Assembly (NCBI GenBank): GCA_006386115.1
Contig: VFIW01000013.1
Location: 372,001 to 436,000 of the forward strand
From: Globisporangium splendens
Taxonomy: Eukaryota; Oomycota; Peronosporomycetes; Pythiales; Pythiaceae
Direction: 5' to 3'
Length of the DNA: 64,000 bases
The notes beneath the pieces are model-generated. The model was not told the DNA's origin and did not search any database. It saw only the letters and a list, made by a program, of their open reading frames with translations. Position numbers and translations under genes: made by a program. Of the stretch, positions 9,928 through 20,711 are shown piece after piece (the stretch's first letter is position 1; every line of letters begins with the position of its first letter).

Positions 9928-10843
9928 CAACATGGTTGGGGCGGGTTTTTGATTAAAGATGATGCACTCTGTACGATATCTGCGCGCAACACTCAAATAG
10001 GCATTCACAATCTTCTTGTTCAGCGCTTGCGACTTGGTGTCCTTCGTGTTTGATGCATTACATTACGGGCTCAAAAACGATGGATACGGCTGCAAACCTC
10101 AAGAGTTACTGTCTGATAGGCAAGAGATGAGCGAGAAAACTCAAAATCCACGCGGCGCACTTGCGGCCGCTGAATCGTTCATCGTTGGTTACATTTTGTG
10201 AGCAACGTTTTTTGATGAAATGCAGGTTCCGCGTATGCCATCTGTCGTGTGACTGGTGCAGAACTAGACCACGCTTTGGACACCAGCGCAATGTACGGGA
10301 TAGACTCACAGCATCCCATCACACTGACAGAGACGTGCGTCAAGTCCATTACGCGCACGACGAAACTGAAGAGGTACTTGAGGAGTTTCAGCTCTTCACG
10401 CGTGGCATGTTCGTTCGGCCTGCCAACTGTGTGCACGTGTGCGCGAGTGCGGGAGAGAGCTGACTCGTGCTACTCGACGGACAAGCAAAGACTGCGCAGC
10501 CGTCGTTTCTTCATCGAGAGCATGGCAATGCGCGTTGCGTGTGTCTGGTGGAGGTTACGTTTCTCTTCAAGAGCGTTTGTGCGTCGCTTCGACATCGTAA
10601 ACTAACGTGTAATTTACCTTTAAAACGTAAATTACGGAGCACTCACATTGTCTCTGACTGCAGTTGGCAATTTACCACTTGACGACCTGTCGAGTTACTG
10701 CACTTTGTTGACTTACGGCACGCCGTCACTCCTCACCTCTTTGAACAGAAGCACCACGCACGCCATCAGGAAGAAGCTTCTTCCTCCTGCTCTCCGTCTC
10801 GAGCCTCCTCTGCGACCCCGCGCTCTCGTCCGCGACTACCACC
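9928..10843. other. Intergenic region with an F-box relic and a small hairpin
   Basis: Apart from the relic at 10179-10436 no coding signal is convincing. An inverted repeat with perfect 9-bp arms (GTAATTTAC at 10609-10617 and GTAAATTAC at 10627-10635) lies about 210 bp upstream of the esterase start. It could be a hairpin or a dyad binding site, or chance in AT-rich DNA. Confidence 0.5.
10179..10436 (-). pseudogene. Relic of an F-box N-terminal domain
   Basis: The minus-strand frame reads LLKYLFSFVVRVMDL followed by ESIPYIALVSKAW. The intact minus-strand family member at 17455-19362 has LPKHLFKFVFNF then ESIPNVALVCKAW in the same order and similar spacing. No LRR part follows, so this is a fragment of the family that survives only as the F-box segment. 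The reading frame is open here but has no credible gene structure. Confidence 0.55.
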
Positions 10844-11606
10844 ATGGGCCTCTCCATGTCCACCGATCGCCGCCCAGTCTTCTACTTCATCGGCGACTCC
10901 ATCACGGAGTTCGGCGGCGACCCGACGTCCAGCGGCTTCGTCACGCTGCTGACGCACCAGTTTGTGCGCTCGGTCGACATGGTCAACCGCGGCCTCGCGG
11001 GCTACAACACCAGGTATGTGAGTGCTAGTGGACAGAGTAGAGATAGAGAGAGCTGAGTGTGTGCGTGTGCTTTGCATGTGTTGAAGATGGGTGCTGCAGC
11101 GCGCGATGCCGATCTTTGCGAAGGAGCTCGCGGAGCAGTATGCTGGCGCGTCGTTCGTCACGATCTTCCTTGGCGCGAACGATGCGACGCTGGAGAACGG
11201 CCCCGACGCCCGGCAGCATGTGCCGCTGGACGAGTACGTCGTGAATCTCAAGCAGATGGTGCAGATGGTGACGCCGCTTCTGGAGCCGAAGGGCAAGCTC
11301 CTGTTGATCACGCCGCCGTGCGTCATCGACTCGATGCGCAATGGAGATCGCAGCAATGCCTACACTGGGGAGTACGCGTACGCGTGCGTGCAAGTCGCGC
11401 AGGCCGAGAACGTACACGTGCTGGATCTGCACACGTATTTCAACACGACATACCCGCAGGAAGCCGACCGCAAGGCGTTTTTCGTCGACGGGCTGCATTT
11501 CTCCGCCAAGGGCAACGAAGAGCTCACCAAGCTGCTCAACATCACGATCACCGGCATCTTTGACAAATCTGAGCTCGACCGCTTCAACAAGCCACAGATC
11601 CCCTGA
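10844..11606 (+). CDS. IAH1: GDSL esterase of the isoamyl acetate-hydrolysing (IAH1) type, two exons, 229 aa
   Basis: Exons 10844-11013 and 11087-11606 join in phase 2, giving GYNTR then WVLQRAMP, the conserved junction of the family. Catalytic blocks are all present: FIGDSITEFGG near residue 16 (nucleophile Ser about 19), GYNTR, FLGANDAT (block III Asn) and VDGLHFSAKGNEEL (Asp and His of the triad). Length fits IAH1 proteins. No signal peptide is visible, so it is probably cytosolic. It would hydrolyse short-chain acyl esters such as isoamyl acetate in the type member; the physiological substrate in this organism is unknown. The 3' end converges with the acyltransferase on the minus strand. 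Confidence 0.85.
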
Positions 11607-11839
11607 GAGACGTGGACCGAGAAAGAGTGCTGTTCGTTGCTGTTGATGGGGAACGCTCCATTGTTGATGCAGTCGCCAAGAGAGAGCGGCATCATGGTGA
11701 CCAGCACTTGTGTACGTGGTATGTGCTTTTGTTGTTGTATTCTTCGAGCGATCGTCTTATAAGCTAAAGAAGAAGAAAAATGCAAGCAAATCTACACTAG
11801 AAATAGTATACACGGAATGCTCCTAGGTTGTTTTTGCAT

Positions 11840-13177
11840 CTAGGTTGCGTTGGCGTACCCCTGCTGCTCCTCCGTATCGGTCTTCGTGGCCACTGGGAGG
11901 TACGTCGCGCGAGTGCTGGTGGCTACTCCTGCTGCCTCTCGAGCCGCGAGCTTCTTGCTGATCCGCTGCGCGAGCAACTGTGACGGGTACTCGACCAAGT
12001 GGTATGACGCCGTCGCGAGCAGACAGATGAGTCCGAAATGCGCCACGAGCTTGTCGTAGTAGTTCTTTTGGTGGCGGATGACGTCGTTGTAGATCACGAA
12101 GCTGTGCAGCAGGTACACGGAGAAGCTGATCTTGCCCCAGTACCGGAGCACGCTCCACTCCAAGGCTGAGGACAGGGACGATGGCCAAAGCATCTCGAGC
12201 ACGATCAGAATCGTCACGAGCACGCTGACGAAGGGGAAACCGGGCGTCTGCGACACGGGGTTCGCTTTCACCCAGTGGAAGAACAGTCCGCGGAAGCACA
12301 CACTGAGCAGCACAGCGAGCGTCACGCTCTCGACGCCGCGCACGACGAGCATGTGCCATTTGTGGAACTGGAACGCTGTCTGCTGGAGCCACGCGTCGAG
12401 CTTCACGAAAACGACCGCTGCCATGGACCCAGAGAGGAACGTTGGAATATGCGGACGCAGCGGGTAGTGGCTCGTGCGGTACGAGTAGAGCCCCGCGTAC
12501 ACGATCCAGGTGTACAGCGGGATGAACGGCACCCACCAGACGCGGCGCAGACGCAACACGGCGAGCACGAACACGGGGATGAGGAAGTAGTACGCGATCT
12601 CGAGCGGCAGCGTCCAGAACACGTGGTACCGGGACGGGAAGTCGAACGTGAGCACCTTGAAGAGGTCGTAGTGGTCGGGGTCGTGGAACACGTAGTAGCG
12701 CTTCTTGGAGTCTCTCGGGAGCGTCCAGATCACGATCGCGACGAGCGCAAACAGCGGGTACACGCGGAAGAACCGCTTGGAGAAGTAGTCGGCGAGCGTG
12801 TACCCCCACTTGCGCAGACTCGCGTTCTGCGCCAGCAGCTGCGCACTCTTCTTGTAGAAGAGCATCGTGAGCAGGAACGACGAGAGCACGAAGAAGATGT
12901 CGACGGCGCATGCGCCGAGGTTGATGTCGCTCATGTACCCCGAGTGCTGCGTCACGACAAAGATCGCCGCGAGGCCGCGCACGCCGTCGAGGAACAGGAT
13001 CTTGGCTGGCGCTTTGCGGATGACGCCATTGCTGAGCACATCCTTGAGTTCTGACGCGTTGACAGGCGCGTTCTCGCTGATCGGTGCTTGGATGTGGAGA
13101 CCGTTGTCACTGCCAGTGTCGCCGTCCGCACTGGCGGCTTTAGCGTGGCACCGCGGGAGGCTCGAGTGCTGCAACAT
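11840..13177 (-). CDS. Acyltransferase-3 family membrane protein, copy 1, intact, 445 aa
   Basis: Single exon. A ~65-residue hydrophilic N-terminus precedes the acyltransferase-3 (OafA/NodX-type) core. It opens with KILFLDGVRGLAAIFVVTQHSG, whose His is the conserved putative catalytic residue, then AVDIFFVLSSFLLT, YFSKRFFRVYPLF, a central IFF-type series of about ten hydrophobic spans, YWGKISFSVYLLHSF and a final ASYHLVEYPSQLLAQRI. Such enzymes move acyl groups across a membrane onto sugars, glycans or lipids. The substrate here cannot be told from sequence. It is the most divergent of the five copies in the window and lies 36 kb from the others, next to an esterase of opposite chemistry, which may be coincidence. 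Confidence 0.85.
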   Translation of the reverse strand: MLQHSSLPRCHAKAASADGDTGSDNGLHIQAPISENAPVNASELKDVLSNGVIRKAPAKILFLDGVRGLAAIFVVTQHSGYMSDINLGACAVDIFFVLSSFLLTMLFYKKSAQLLAQNASLRKWGYTLADYFSKRFFRVYPLFALVAIVIWTLPRDSKKRYYVFHDPDHYDLFKVLTFDFPSRYHVFWTLPLEIAYYFLIPVFVLAVLRLRRVWWVPFIPLYTWIVYAGLYSYRTSHYPLRPHIPTFLSGSMAAVVFVKLDAWLQQTAFQFHKWHMLVVRGVESVTLAVLLSVCFRGLFFHWVKANPVSQTPGFPFVSVLVTILIVLEMLWPSSLSSALEWSVLRYWGKISFSVYLLHSFVIYNDVIRHQKNYYDKLVAHFGLICLLATASYHLVEYPSQLLAQRISKKLAAREAAGVATSTRATYLPVATKTDTEEQQGYANAT

Positions 13178-13641
13178 GAGCGCGAATCGGCTAATGGAAG
13201 GACCTCTGGTGGGGAGGGCGACTGAGCAATTGAACGGAGAGATCGCAGGGGAATACGACAGGAAGAGAAGATGGGCATGAGCCTGTCAATCGAGAGCATC
13301 ATTTGCTGTCGTGAGATATACTGAAATCAAGATTAAAAAAGCATGAGCTGTCCTGAAGAGCGTGTGTCGTCACATTGCAATCGATTGCAGCAGCCATTAT
13401 TTCACGCACGTCTTCGAACAGAAGCCTCTGTGCATTAGACCGGTATCCTTCAATATATCGGTAGTAACCGGTATGCACATTCAGTTCAAGATCGCATGTA
13501 GACGAAGATGTACAGTGCACCACCTCCCTTTTGGCTACAGCAGCCACCCATTTTCGCACGAAACGACACATGCATCAACACACCAAAGAGATGGGAATGA
13601 CAGCGTCCGTGAGAGCGTGTGAGACCCGCGTCCATAGAGAG
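13178..13641. other. Intergenic region, nothing recognised
   Basis: Separates the acyltransferase start from the F-box pseudogene. Short open frames are present on both strands but lack motifs, splice logic or a start context. Confidence 0.5.
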
Positions 13642-15352
13642 AAGGTCATCGTGGAGCACGTTCCATTGGCGCTGATGAAGCACGTGTTTGCATTTCTCAA
13701 TGGCCTCCCTGCTGCGTGGATTTCCATCAGTGCGTGCCGCTGGACATCGGGAGCCTGTTGGTCACGAATCCCCAGTTCCTGCTCGTGTGCACAGCGTGGG
13801 CCGCGGCGGTATGTGAGATAGAGCGCGAGTTCTAATCCGTGTACGCGACCGTCGAGCTCACGTCAGGCTCAGAGCACCAAATGACCGCCATCTGCCGCGA
13901 CCTCGCTTCATGCGACCGAAAGCGCATGTGCATCCGGCCAGAATGAACGTGGATTGGACCCGAGTGTGCTGGCGAGTTGCTCAAACTTACTTCGGCTTGA
14001 TCCGAGCTACTTCCCGCTTACTCTCGACCATCTCGAGTCCGTTTTGGATGCGGCGTCGACACGTTACGTGAACCTGCAGGCTCTCATTCTTCCGAAGGGC
14101 GACCATCGACTGGACGGATATCAATATCGACAGCAGTCATTCAATCTCGAGCGGACGATATAGAAACTCTATGGCGCACTGGAGGAGTGGTATGGGAATG
14201 GCGCACGACGAGGCTTGATTCAGCTTACAGTTCCGAAACGATCCATGATAGACATGCCAATTATGTTGCCCTAACCGATACGTATTTGACGGCTGTGACG
14301 AATTTTTGTCCCAATATCGAATGCCTCGACGGATGGAAGGCAACGTACAGCGACGCGAGCTACATGTGGTGCGATGAGCTGTGGTCGTGCACGTTCGACG
14401 TCTGGAACCAGCATTTTTGCAAGACGTGCGTCCACCTCCGAGAGTTCAACTGGTTTATTGCACCGCTTGACGATGATTTTCTGAACGAGTTTGCGAACAT
14501 CCAAAATCTCTGCTCACAAAGATGACGGTTTCGTGTGACAACATGGAAGTGGAGGACGATGACGAAGTCGCGCTGGGTGAGTACCATCGCGACGATGGAT
14601 TTCAGCTCAGCGAACAACCTATTGAACGAATGCTTCAAGCTTGTGCCGCGTTGGAAGAACTGCACGTGCTCTTCTGGATCCAATATCGCGTACCTTCGTC
14701 GTTGCAGACGTGCATCAAGGACGACTTCTGTCGCTCCATCGCGAAAAACTGTCCGAGACTAAAGAAGCTTCTCATTGATCAGAACTGCACTGGCTTCCAT
14801 GAAACGCCTCTCCGAGTCACGGACAACGGCATGGTCGCTCTCTCGACACTTCTGCTATTGCAGTCAATCGGGTTGATGCAGACTCGGTGCACTAGCAAGG
14901 ACATCCTAGCGCTGATCTTGAACGCATCAGATCCAAGCTACCGACGACGAATCGCATTGCAGATCGGCAGCTTACACGTAACTCCGCAGGTCAACTTCTT
15001 TGACGTCGCGATAGACTTCCTGGAGCTCTTGTTAGAACAGCCAGGCGATGCTTTTCGTGGGCGAATGTCTGATCTCGAGTTCATTGTTCACGAAAAGCAA
15101 GTGCTCGAGGGTCATGAGGCGACGCGAGCAAAGCTGGCCGAGCTCTTCGACAAGCCGATGAAGCAGCATCCATATCTGGACACGCTGTTTCCCGACAGCA
15201 AGGAGAACCACGAAGACGTCCAAGATAACATGCTCGACACTGTGAGCATCAGTGTTGTTGCTCCCGTGTGGACGAAGCAGTCGATGATCAATTGCTTTGG
15301 CACCAACTGGGTGGACGAACGCTCAGACAACGTGAACCACTGGCTCGCATGA
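13642..15352 (+). pseudogene. F-box/LRR-like copy 2, multiply disrupted
   Basis: Homology to the family can be followed through at least four frame changes: an F-box-like start (EHVPLALMKHVFAFLN), a VCTAWAAAVCEIEREF segment ended by TAA at 13833-13835, a LILPKGDHRL segment, TAG at 14161-14163 just before KLYGALEEWY, then the signature FCPNIECLDGWKATYSD, and after another shift the C-terminal LRR part ending at 15352. The 3' segment from 14522 is open for 276 codons and less decayed than the 5' part. No splice pattern rescues the frames. Left border is approximate. Confidence 0.75.
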
Positions 15353-15603
15353 ACTGGTGCCGGATGGCGTCAGTGAGCGTCTCAATGCTGGTTATGCCTG
15401 GCAACTCTTGATCCAATTGCTGTCCTCCTTTAGTGGACGACGCGTGCATTCTGCTCACATTACCATCATTCTTTCTGCTCCAAGTACCATACATATAGAG
15501 GTTCTACTAATACCGAAGTCATATTTATCCTAGTATAAATTGCTTCCATGAAGGTTATTGCTGGCAACAAGTGTTGTCGAGCTCCCATTCCCTCTTTGCC
15601 ACC

Positions 15604-17364
15604 ATGGCAGCGCCTCGAACGGACGTGGCAGCACTGCCGCTGCAGGTCGCCAAGCGCGTGTTCGCGTACGCCGTGGACTCGCGCTGGGGGCGCCGCACGT
15701 ACACGACCGAGTTCTTGCCGCGTAAGTGCACCAGTGCGTATGTGAGTCTGCCGGATCTGGCGCTTGTGTCCAAGGGATGGAAGCTCATGCTCGCTGACCT
15801 CGTAAACGAATTCACGTCGCTCGTGCACCACGTGCGGCTCCAGACGGGGGCATTCAAGCGAGCTCGAGGCGCTGTATCGCGAGTTAGAACACCAAGCGCG
15901 TGGCGACCGGGTCCGCGATCTGCGGATCTGCATGGGCAAGTTTGGGTGGGACAACCAGTTCATGCTGGCGAAAGGACTCATGTCCATCGACGCCATCGAC
16001 GCGCTGCACATTGACTGGGAGCGGCTCTTTGCGTCCTGCAGCAAGATCCTGCGACTGGACCTCGCGTGCGTGCCGCTCAATACTATGCACGTTGCGCAGA
16101 TCCTCGAGGCGGCATCGAGCCATTGCCTGGAGCTCCAGGCGCTGGTGCTGCCAACCAACCAATGCCAGTGCGCTGAAGACGACCTGCTGAGATATACGAT
16201 GGATACTTTGTACCACACACTCGAGAAATGGTTCGCGCTCGGCACAAATGATGGTCTGCTGCAGCTCACCGTCCCGAAACGTGTCCATCACAGCACTCCA
16301 AACTTGCAGGAGCTCAATGACGCGTTCCTGAATACCGTCGCGAACTTTTGTCCTAATATCCAGTACCTCGATGGATGGAAAGCGAGTTACTACGACGACA
16401 GCAACCTGTTCTGTGACGAGATGTGGCTCTGTACACTGAGCGCGTGGCAGCAGTTTTGCGCCTCGTGCACTCATATTCGGGAGTTCAACTGGATCGTGGC
16501 TCCGTTCGATGAGGATTTCCTGACCACTTTCGCGGCGCATCGCAAGCCGCACCTGAAGAAAATGACGATGGTCTGCGGCGACGAAGTATACGATGACAAA
16601 GTCGTCGGACTCTACTACCGGGAAGGAGGGTTCACGTTTACAAGCCAGGCGGTGGCAAGCGTACTCGGGGCTGTACCAGCACTCGAGGAGCTGCATCTGC
16701 TGTTAATGGCATGTTCGGAGTATCGCGGCGCTTTCAGCAATGCGTCAACGACGAATTCCTGCGTAAAGTAGCAGAGTGCTGTCCCGAGTTGAAGAAACTG
16801 ATCATCTACGAAATGCAAAGCGTACGACTGCAGTCGCCACTGAAGAACGTCACAGACGAAGGGCTGCTTGCGATTTCCAGAATGCCTCGGCTTGAGCATA
16901 TCGCGCTGAAGCAGACGCAATGCTCGGTCAGCGGGATCCTAGCACTGGTGCAGAATGCACCAAACCCACGTCAAAAGCGACGCGTGATTCTGAAAATCGG
17001 CTCGACGACGCGACCGCAAGTTCGCTTTTTTGACGTACTACTAGAGTTTATGGAGCTATTTGGCGCGCAATCCCCAGAGAGCTTGGAAAACCACCGATTC
17101 GAACTGAAACTGATCGTGAGCCACAACGTGGCCAACTCGATTGAGAATCTGCACAGCACGCGCGCAAAGCTGGTCACAGCCGTAAACCAAGTTTTAGCGC
17201 AGCATCCTACGGTTGCGGTCAGTTTCCAGAAGAAGTTTGGAGCGTTTGAGGGGATCCCCGAGGATATCCGCAAGATCGACAGCGTTGTGTTTCTGTCGCC
17301 GCGCACAATGCCGATTGACGAGACGGGCGACTTTGACACCCAATGGATCACGGATTCTAGGTAG
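15604..17364 (+). pseudogene. F-box/LRR-like copy 3, two frameshifts
   Basis: Starts with MAAPRTDVAALPLQVAKRVFAYA and the LALVSKGWK F-box motif. The frame is lost near 15846-15855, inside a run of five G, and resumes as SSELEALYRELEHQARGD, DLRICMGKFGW. The long middle frame has LDLACVPLN, the family signature FCPNIQYLDGWK and HIREFNWIVAPFDEDF. A second shift near 16715-16735 leads to QQCVNDEFLRKVAECC and the LRR C-terminus ending at 17364. Apart from these two shifts the coding potential is intact, so this could be a young pseudogene or a functional gene with two consensus errors. It is the nearest neighbour, tail to tail, of the intact copy 4. Confidence 0.7.
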
Positions 17365-17454
17365 TTGGCATCTATTCATTGCACACAGGAATCCGTACTT
17401 TCCTCATTATACGCCATTATGACCATCTTTGCAAAAGATCACGGACGCTGAACG

Positions 17455-19362
17455 TTAGACCACCCAATCATTGGTAAAGTCCGTTAGGTCGGACACTTTC
17501 GCAGTCGCGGGCGACACGAAGACGACGCTCTCAAGATACTCGAGAGTCTCGCAGACGTGGTTCGTTCTCACACGCCCCTTGCAGAAATACACCCGGATAT
17601 CCGGGTGACGCTCTTCCACTTGAGCCTGGAGTGTGCTGAGCTCGCGTAAGATCGGCGCTTCGTGTGGAACGTGGTTTCGCCCCTTATTCACGACCAATTT
17701 CAACTCAAAGCGACGATTTCGTAGCCTCTCCTCAGGTTGAGCCGCAAGAAAGACCATAAACGCAGCAAGCGCGTCGTGAAACCGGATTTTGGGAGGCGCT
17801 TTATGCATACGACGTAAGACACTGTGCTGAACATCGACGCTGTAGCCCATTCTCAGCGCAATTTGCCGCTTTCGATCTCGATTCGGAGCCTCCGTGATGA
17901 GTGACAAGATGGCGTCGTGTGAACACTGCGTCTGCTTCAACGCAAGCTGCTCCAGGAACGGCAGCTTTGCAATCACAAGCATACCTGCGTTCGTGATCTT
18001 TGCGAGTGGTGACTCGTACCCAGCATCACGAAGCTCGTTGATGACGAGCCGCTTCAAATTTGGACAACGCTCTGCCACGGCTCGCAGAAACGCATCGTTT
18101 ACTTCCTCCTTCAAGCGACGAGATGGCGTGATGTAGTCGTTGAAGACCACGAGAAGCTCGACTAATGAAGGACACGCAGCCAGCATCGAGCTGACGCATT
18201 CCATTGTGAACTGAAACCCACCTGGTCGGTAGTATTCTCCATCGTTGAAATAGCTGCCTGTGTTTTGGTTTCCGCACGCGATCGTCATTTTCGTCAGGTT
18301 CTCCTTTGGGTAAGCGGCAAACGCATTCAGAAAGTCATCATCAAATGGGGAAGTCAACCAATTGAGCTCGCGAAGCTTCGTGCAAGTGGCGCAAAACGTT
18401 TTCCATACGTCGAGCGCACAAAATCGCATATCTCGGCATTGCAATCCATTCGAGTTGTGAGAAGTGGCTTTCCAGCCGTCGAGGTACTCAATATTGGGAC
18501 AAAACCGGGAAACAGCCGTGAGAAACTCCTTGGTGCGCTCCAGCATGTCATCGCTGTTGTCTGGAAAATACTTCGGCACGGAGAGCTGGATCAGCCCTCG
18601 TGTCGAACCTGCTGTGTGCCACCGCTCCAGCGCCTCGTACAGTTTGTTGATACATGGAAGCGCTCCAACTGAGACAACCTCGTCAGTCACATCGATTTCT
18701 GCCAGCGGAAAGATCAAGCTCACGAGGTCAGGACAGTACTTGGACGCAGCATCGAGAATCTTTCCAATGTGGTTGCAGTCCAGAGGCACGCAGAAAAGGT
18801 CGAGACGCGAAAGCCGAGGACACGCTCGGAAAATTCGCTCCCAGTCAATATTCTGCGCCTCGAGGGTTGCCAGCGACTCTAATTCAGGTTTTAGGATGAA
18901 GCGTCCATCCCAGTCGTAGTACGCGTCACCCATGACGAGAGACAATTCGCGAAGCGTGCCACGTCGCGCTTCCAGGTCCCGATAGATTGCCTGGAGCTCG
19001 TCGGTCTGCGCCGTCTCGAAGGTGATCTCCGCTACGACCGCGTGGAACTCCACGTCAAGCTCGTTGCACACCTCATACCACGCTTTGCACACCAGTGCCA
19101 CGTTCGGGATCGACTCCTGCGGCGATGTCGCACCATCCGGGGCGAATTTGAAATCCACCACACAGGCGGCGAAGTTGAAGACGAACTTGAAGAGGTGCTT
19201 GGGGAGAGCGGTCGCTGCTGCTGAAGGCAGAGCCACTGGCGCAGACGCTTGTGGTGCATGCGCAGCCGCAGTGGACGCCGAAGACTCGTGGACGAGCTTC
19301 TGCTTCTTCATCGTTGTCTTGCAGCGGACTCGGAGCCCTGAGTACTTTCCAATAGGTGACAC
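17455..19362 (-). CDS. F-box/LRR-like protein, copy 4, intact, 635 aa (618 from the second Met)
   Basis: Open throughout. Translation may start at 19362 or at the second Met at 19311 (MKKQKLVHESSAS); the latter gives 618 residues, the same length as copy 1, and is my preference. After an Ala/Pro-rich stretch comes LPKHLFKFVFNF and ESIPNVALVCKAWYEVC, an F-box-like segment, then leucine-rich blocks (RLDLFCVPLDCNH, FCPNIEYLDGWKATS, KLRELNWLTSPFDDDFLNAF, CPNLKRLVINEL, FLEQLALKQTQCS). The C-terminus repeats the LRNRRFELKLVV motif seen in copy 3. Likely an SCF-type adaptor by family; the substrate is unknown. Best representative of the local family. Confidence 0.75.
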   Translation of the reverse strand: MSPIGKYSGLRVRCKTTMKKQKLVHESSASTAAAHAPQASAPVALPSAAATALPKHLFKFVFNFAACVVDFKFAPDGATSPQESIPNVALVCKAWYEVCNELDVEFHAVVAEITFETAQTDELQAIYRDLEARRGTLRELSLVMGDAYYDWDGRFILKPELESLATLEAQNIDWERIFRACPRLSRLDLFCVPLDCNHIGKILDAASKYCPDLVSLIFPLAEIDVTDEVVSVGALPCINKLYEALERWHTAGSTRGLIQLSVPKYFPDNSDDMLERTKEFLTAVSRFCPNIEYLDGWKATSHNSNGLQCRDMRFCALDVWKTFCATCTKLRELNWLTSPFDDDFLNAFAAYPKENLTKMTIACGNQNTGSYFNDGEYYRPGGFQFTMECVSSMLAACPSLVELLVVFNDYITPSRRLKEEVNDAFLRAVAERCPNLKRLVINELRDAGYESPLAKITNAGMLVIAKLPFLEQLALKQTQCSHDAILSLITEAPNRDRKRQIALRMGYSVDVQHSVLRRMHKAPPKIRFHDALAAFMVFLAAQPEERLRNRRFELKLVVNKGRNHVPHEAPILRELSTLQAQVEERHPDIRVYFCKGRVRTNHVCETLEYLESVVFVSPATAKVSDLTDFTNDWVV

Positions 19363-19478
19363 TGATATCTGATACCGTATCAGGTTTTGTCATTCTATCA
19401 ACTGAATAAAGGTTCACAGAACAAACAAAGTCACTGTTCATTTTACTCCCGAGTTGCAATATTCATTTTAGTTTTGTT

Positions 19479-20115
19479 TTATAATTGTGTTGCAGTGAAA
19501 GAGATGCCACGAAGCAACGTGCAAAATTTCTCCAGCACATTGTAGCAATGCGACTCCGATTCTATGTCGCCAGTGCACCCGACCTGCAAATAAATCCATC
19601 TCGTCATCCGTCGATCAGGTATATTTTGGATCAGTGCGAGCATTCCCTCGACAGTGATTGCAGCACCATGGATCTCAATATTTGTAAGACGCGGCATGAG
19701 GGAAATTGCCACCAATCCTTCACGGCAGTGCGTCGATGCTGCTTCCAAAGCGCGTCCAAGATGGCGGCTGTCGGTTGGGACAAGCGACAGATCCAGTCGC
19801 ACGATCCGCTTGTTGCACCGAAAGATGCGATCCCAGTCGACAGCGATTGCTTCGAGCTGTTCCGCCGTATTCCCGCCCTTCAAGAACACAAAATATTCCT
19901 CTCCCTGCCGAATCATGCAACATGCCAGAGCCTGCGTCACGAGTCCTCGGCGCTTGAGTTCATAGAAGAAATTCTGCAGCGCATCCTTGCATCACGGCTG
20001 CAACTCGATACTCTGCATCAGCTGATCATTCTCATCCTGGATGCCGAAGATCACCTCACGCCACGCCTTGGAGACCTGCAGCATCGCCCGGAGATGCACT
20101 CGAGCAGCTTGGTGT
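19479..20115 (-). pseudogene. F-box/LRR-like copy 5, decayed with a large internal deletion
   Basis: Upstream part still reads LQVSKAWREVIFGIQ (F-box) before a stop. The open part then has LEAIAVDWDRIFRCNKRIVRLDLSLVP in short pieces, and the segment LEAASTHC is joined directly to REGLVAISLMPRL. In copy 4 the matching blocks (ILDAASKYC and AGMLVIAKLPFL) are roughly 250 residues apart, so the central LRR region including the DGWK signature has been deleted. The C-terminus ends at 19479. Right border is approximate. Confidence 0.65.
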
Positions 20116-20711
20116 GTCGGGTCCTCATCGTTGCCGAGCTGGCGGTCAGTGTTGGTTTGCTGGGAGGTTGCTCTTGATCGTAACCGTTGACTAAAGGAGG
20201 TCCACCCGATTCTGACATTGGAATAATTGCAAATTTATGACGCGGGTATTGCAAATTTATGGCGCAGGTGGTGCAACTCGCGTCCTGTCCTGTGCCACCA
20301 CATGAAACAGGCGCATTTGCTCTTGAGTCGATTGGAAAAAGAGGGGGTTTGTGAAGAGATTGCATTGAGATGTGAGTCATGAAGACCGTTGCTTTACGCT
20401 TGGCTATTTCATCTTGTTATCATCGTCAGTCGGAGCTCTCCTGCAACAATAAAAAAGTCGGTTGTAAGAGAATGTCCTCGCTAACTTGTAGTCTCTCAAA
20501 CCTAATAGTTAGTTGCTTGCTTTTCATACCGACTAAAAAAACAGAAGAAAACACGCATCTTCAAAAACTGGGGAGCGCGAAGAAGCCTGTCGGCTGATCA
20601 GAAGCTGCCGAAAGCGTCAGTGGCGGCGTGTATTGCTCTCTCTCTCTCTCTGTGTCTGTACGCGTACGTTGCGTCAATCGCTTGCCGCACACAGAACCAA
20701 GTGCCAGACGG
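20116..20711. other. Intergenic region with a short tandem repeat and a CT microsatellite
   Basis: Holds two copies of a 22-bp unit (ATTGCAAATTTATG then a GC-rich end) at 20226-20247 and 20248-20269, differing at two positions, and a CT/GT-rich run at about 20635-20655. Otherwise nothing recognisable; it should contain the FAN-like gene's promoter. Confidence 0.55.

Noticed and set aside
12275..13054. Long plus-strand open frame opposite the acyltransferase
   Set aside because: Highly repetitive charged composition, mirror of a GC-biased codon pattern on the true coding strand; similar shadows occur opposite all other acyltransferase copies.
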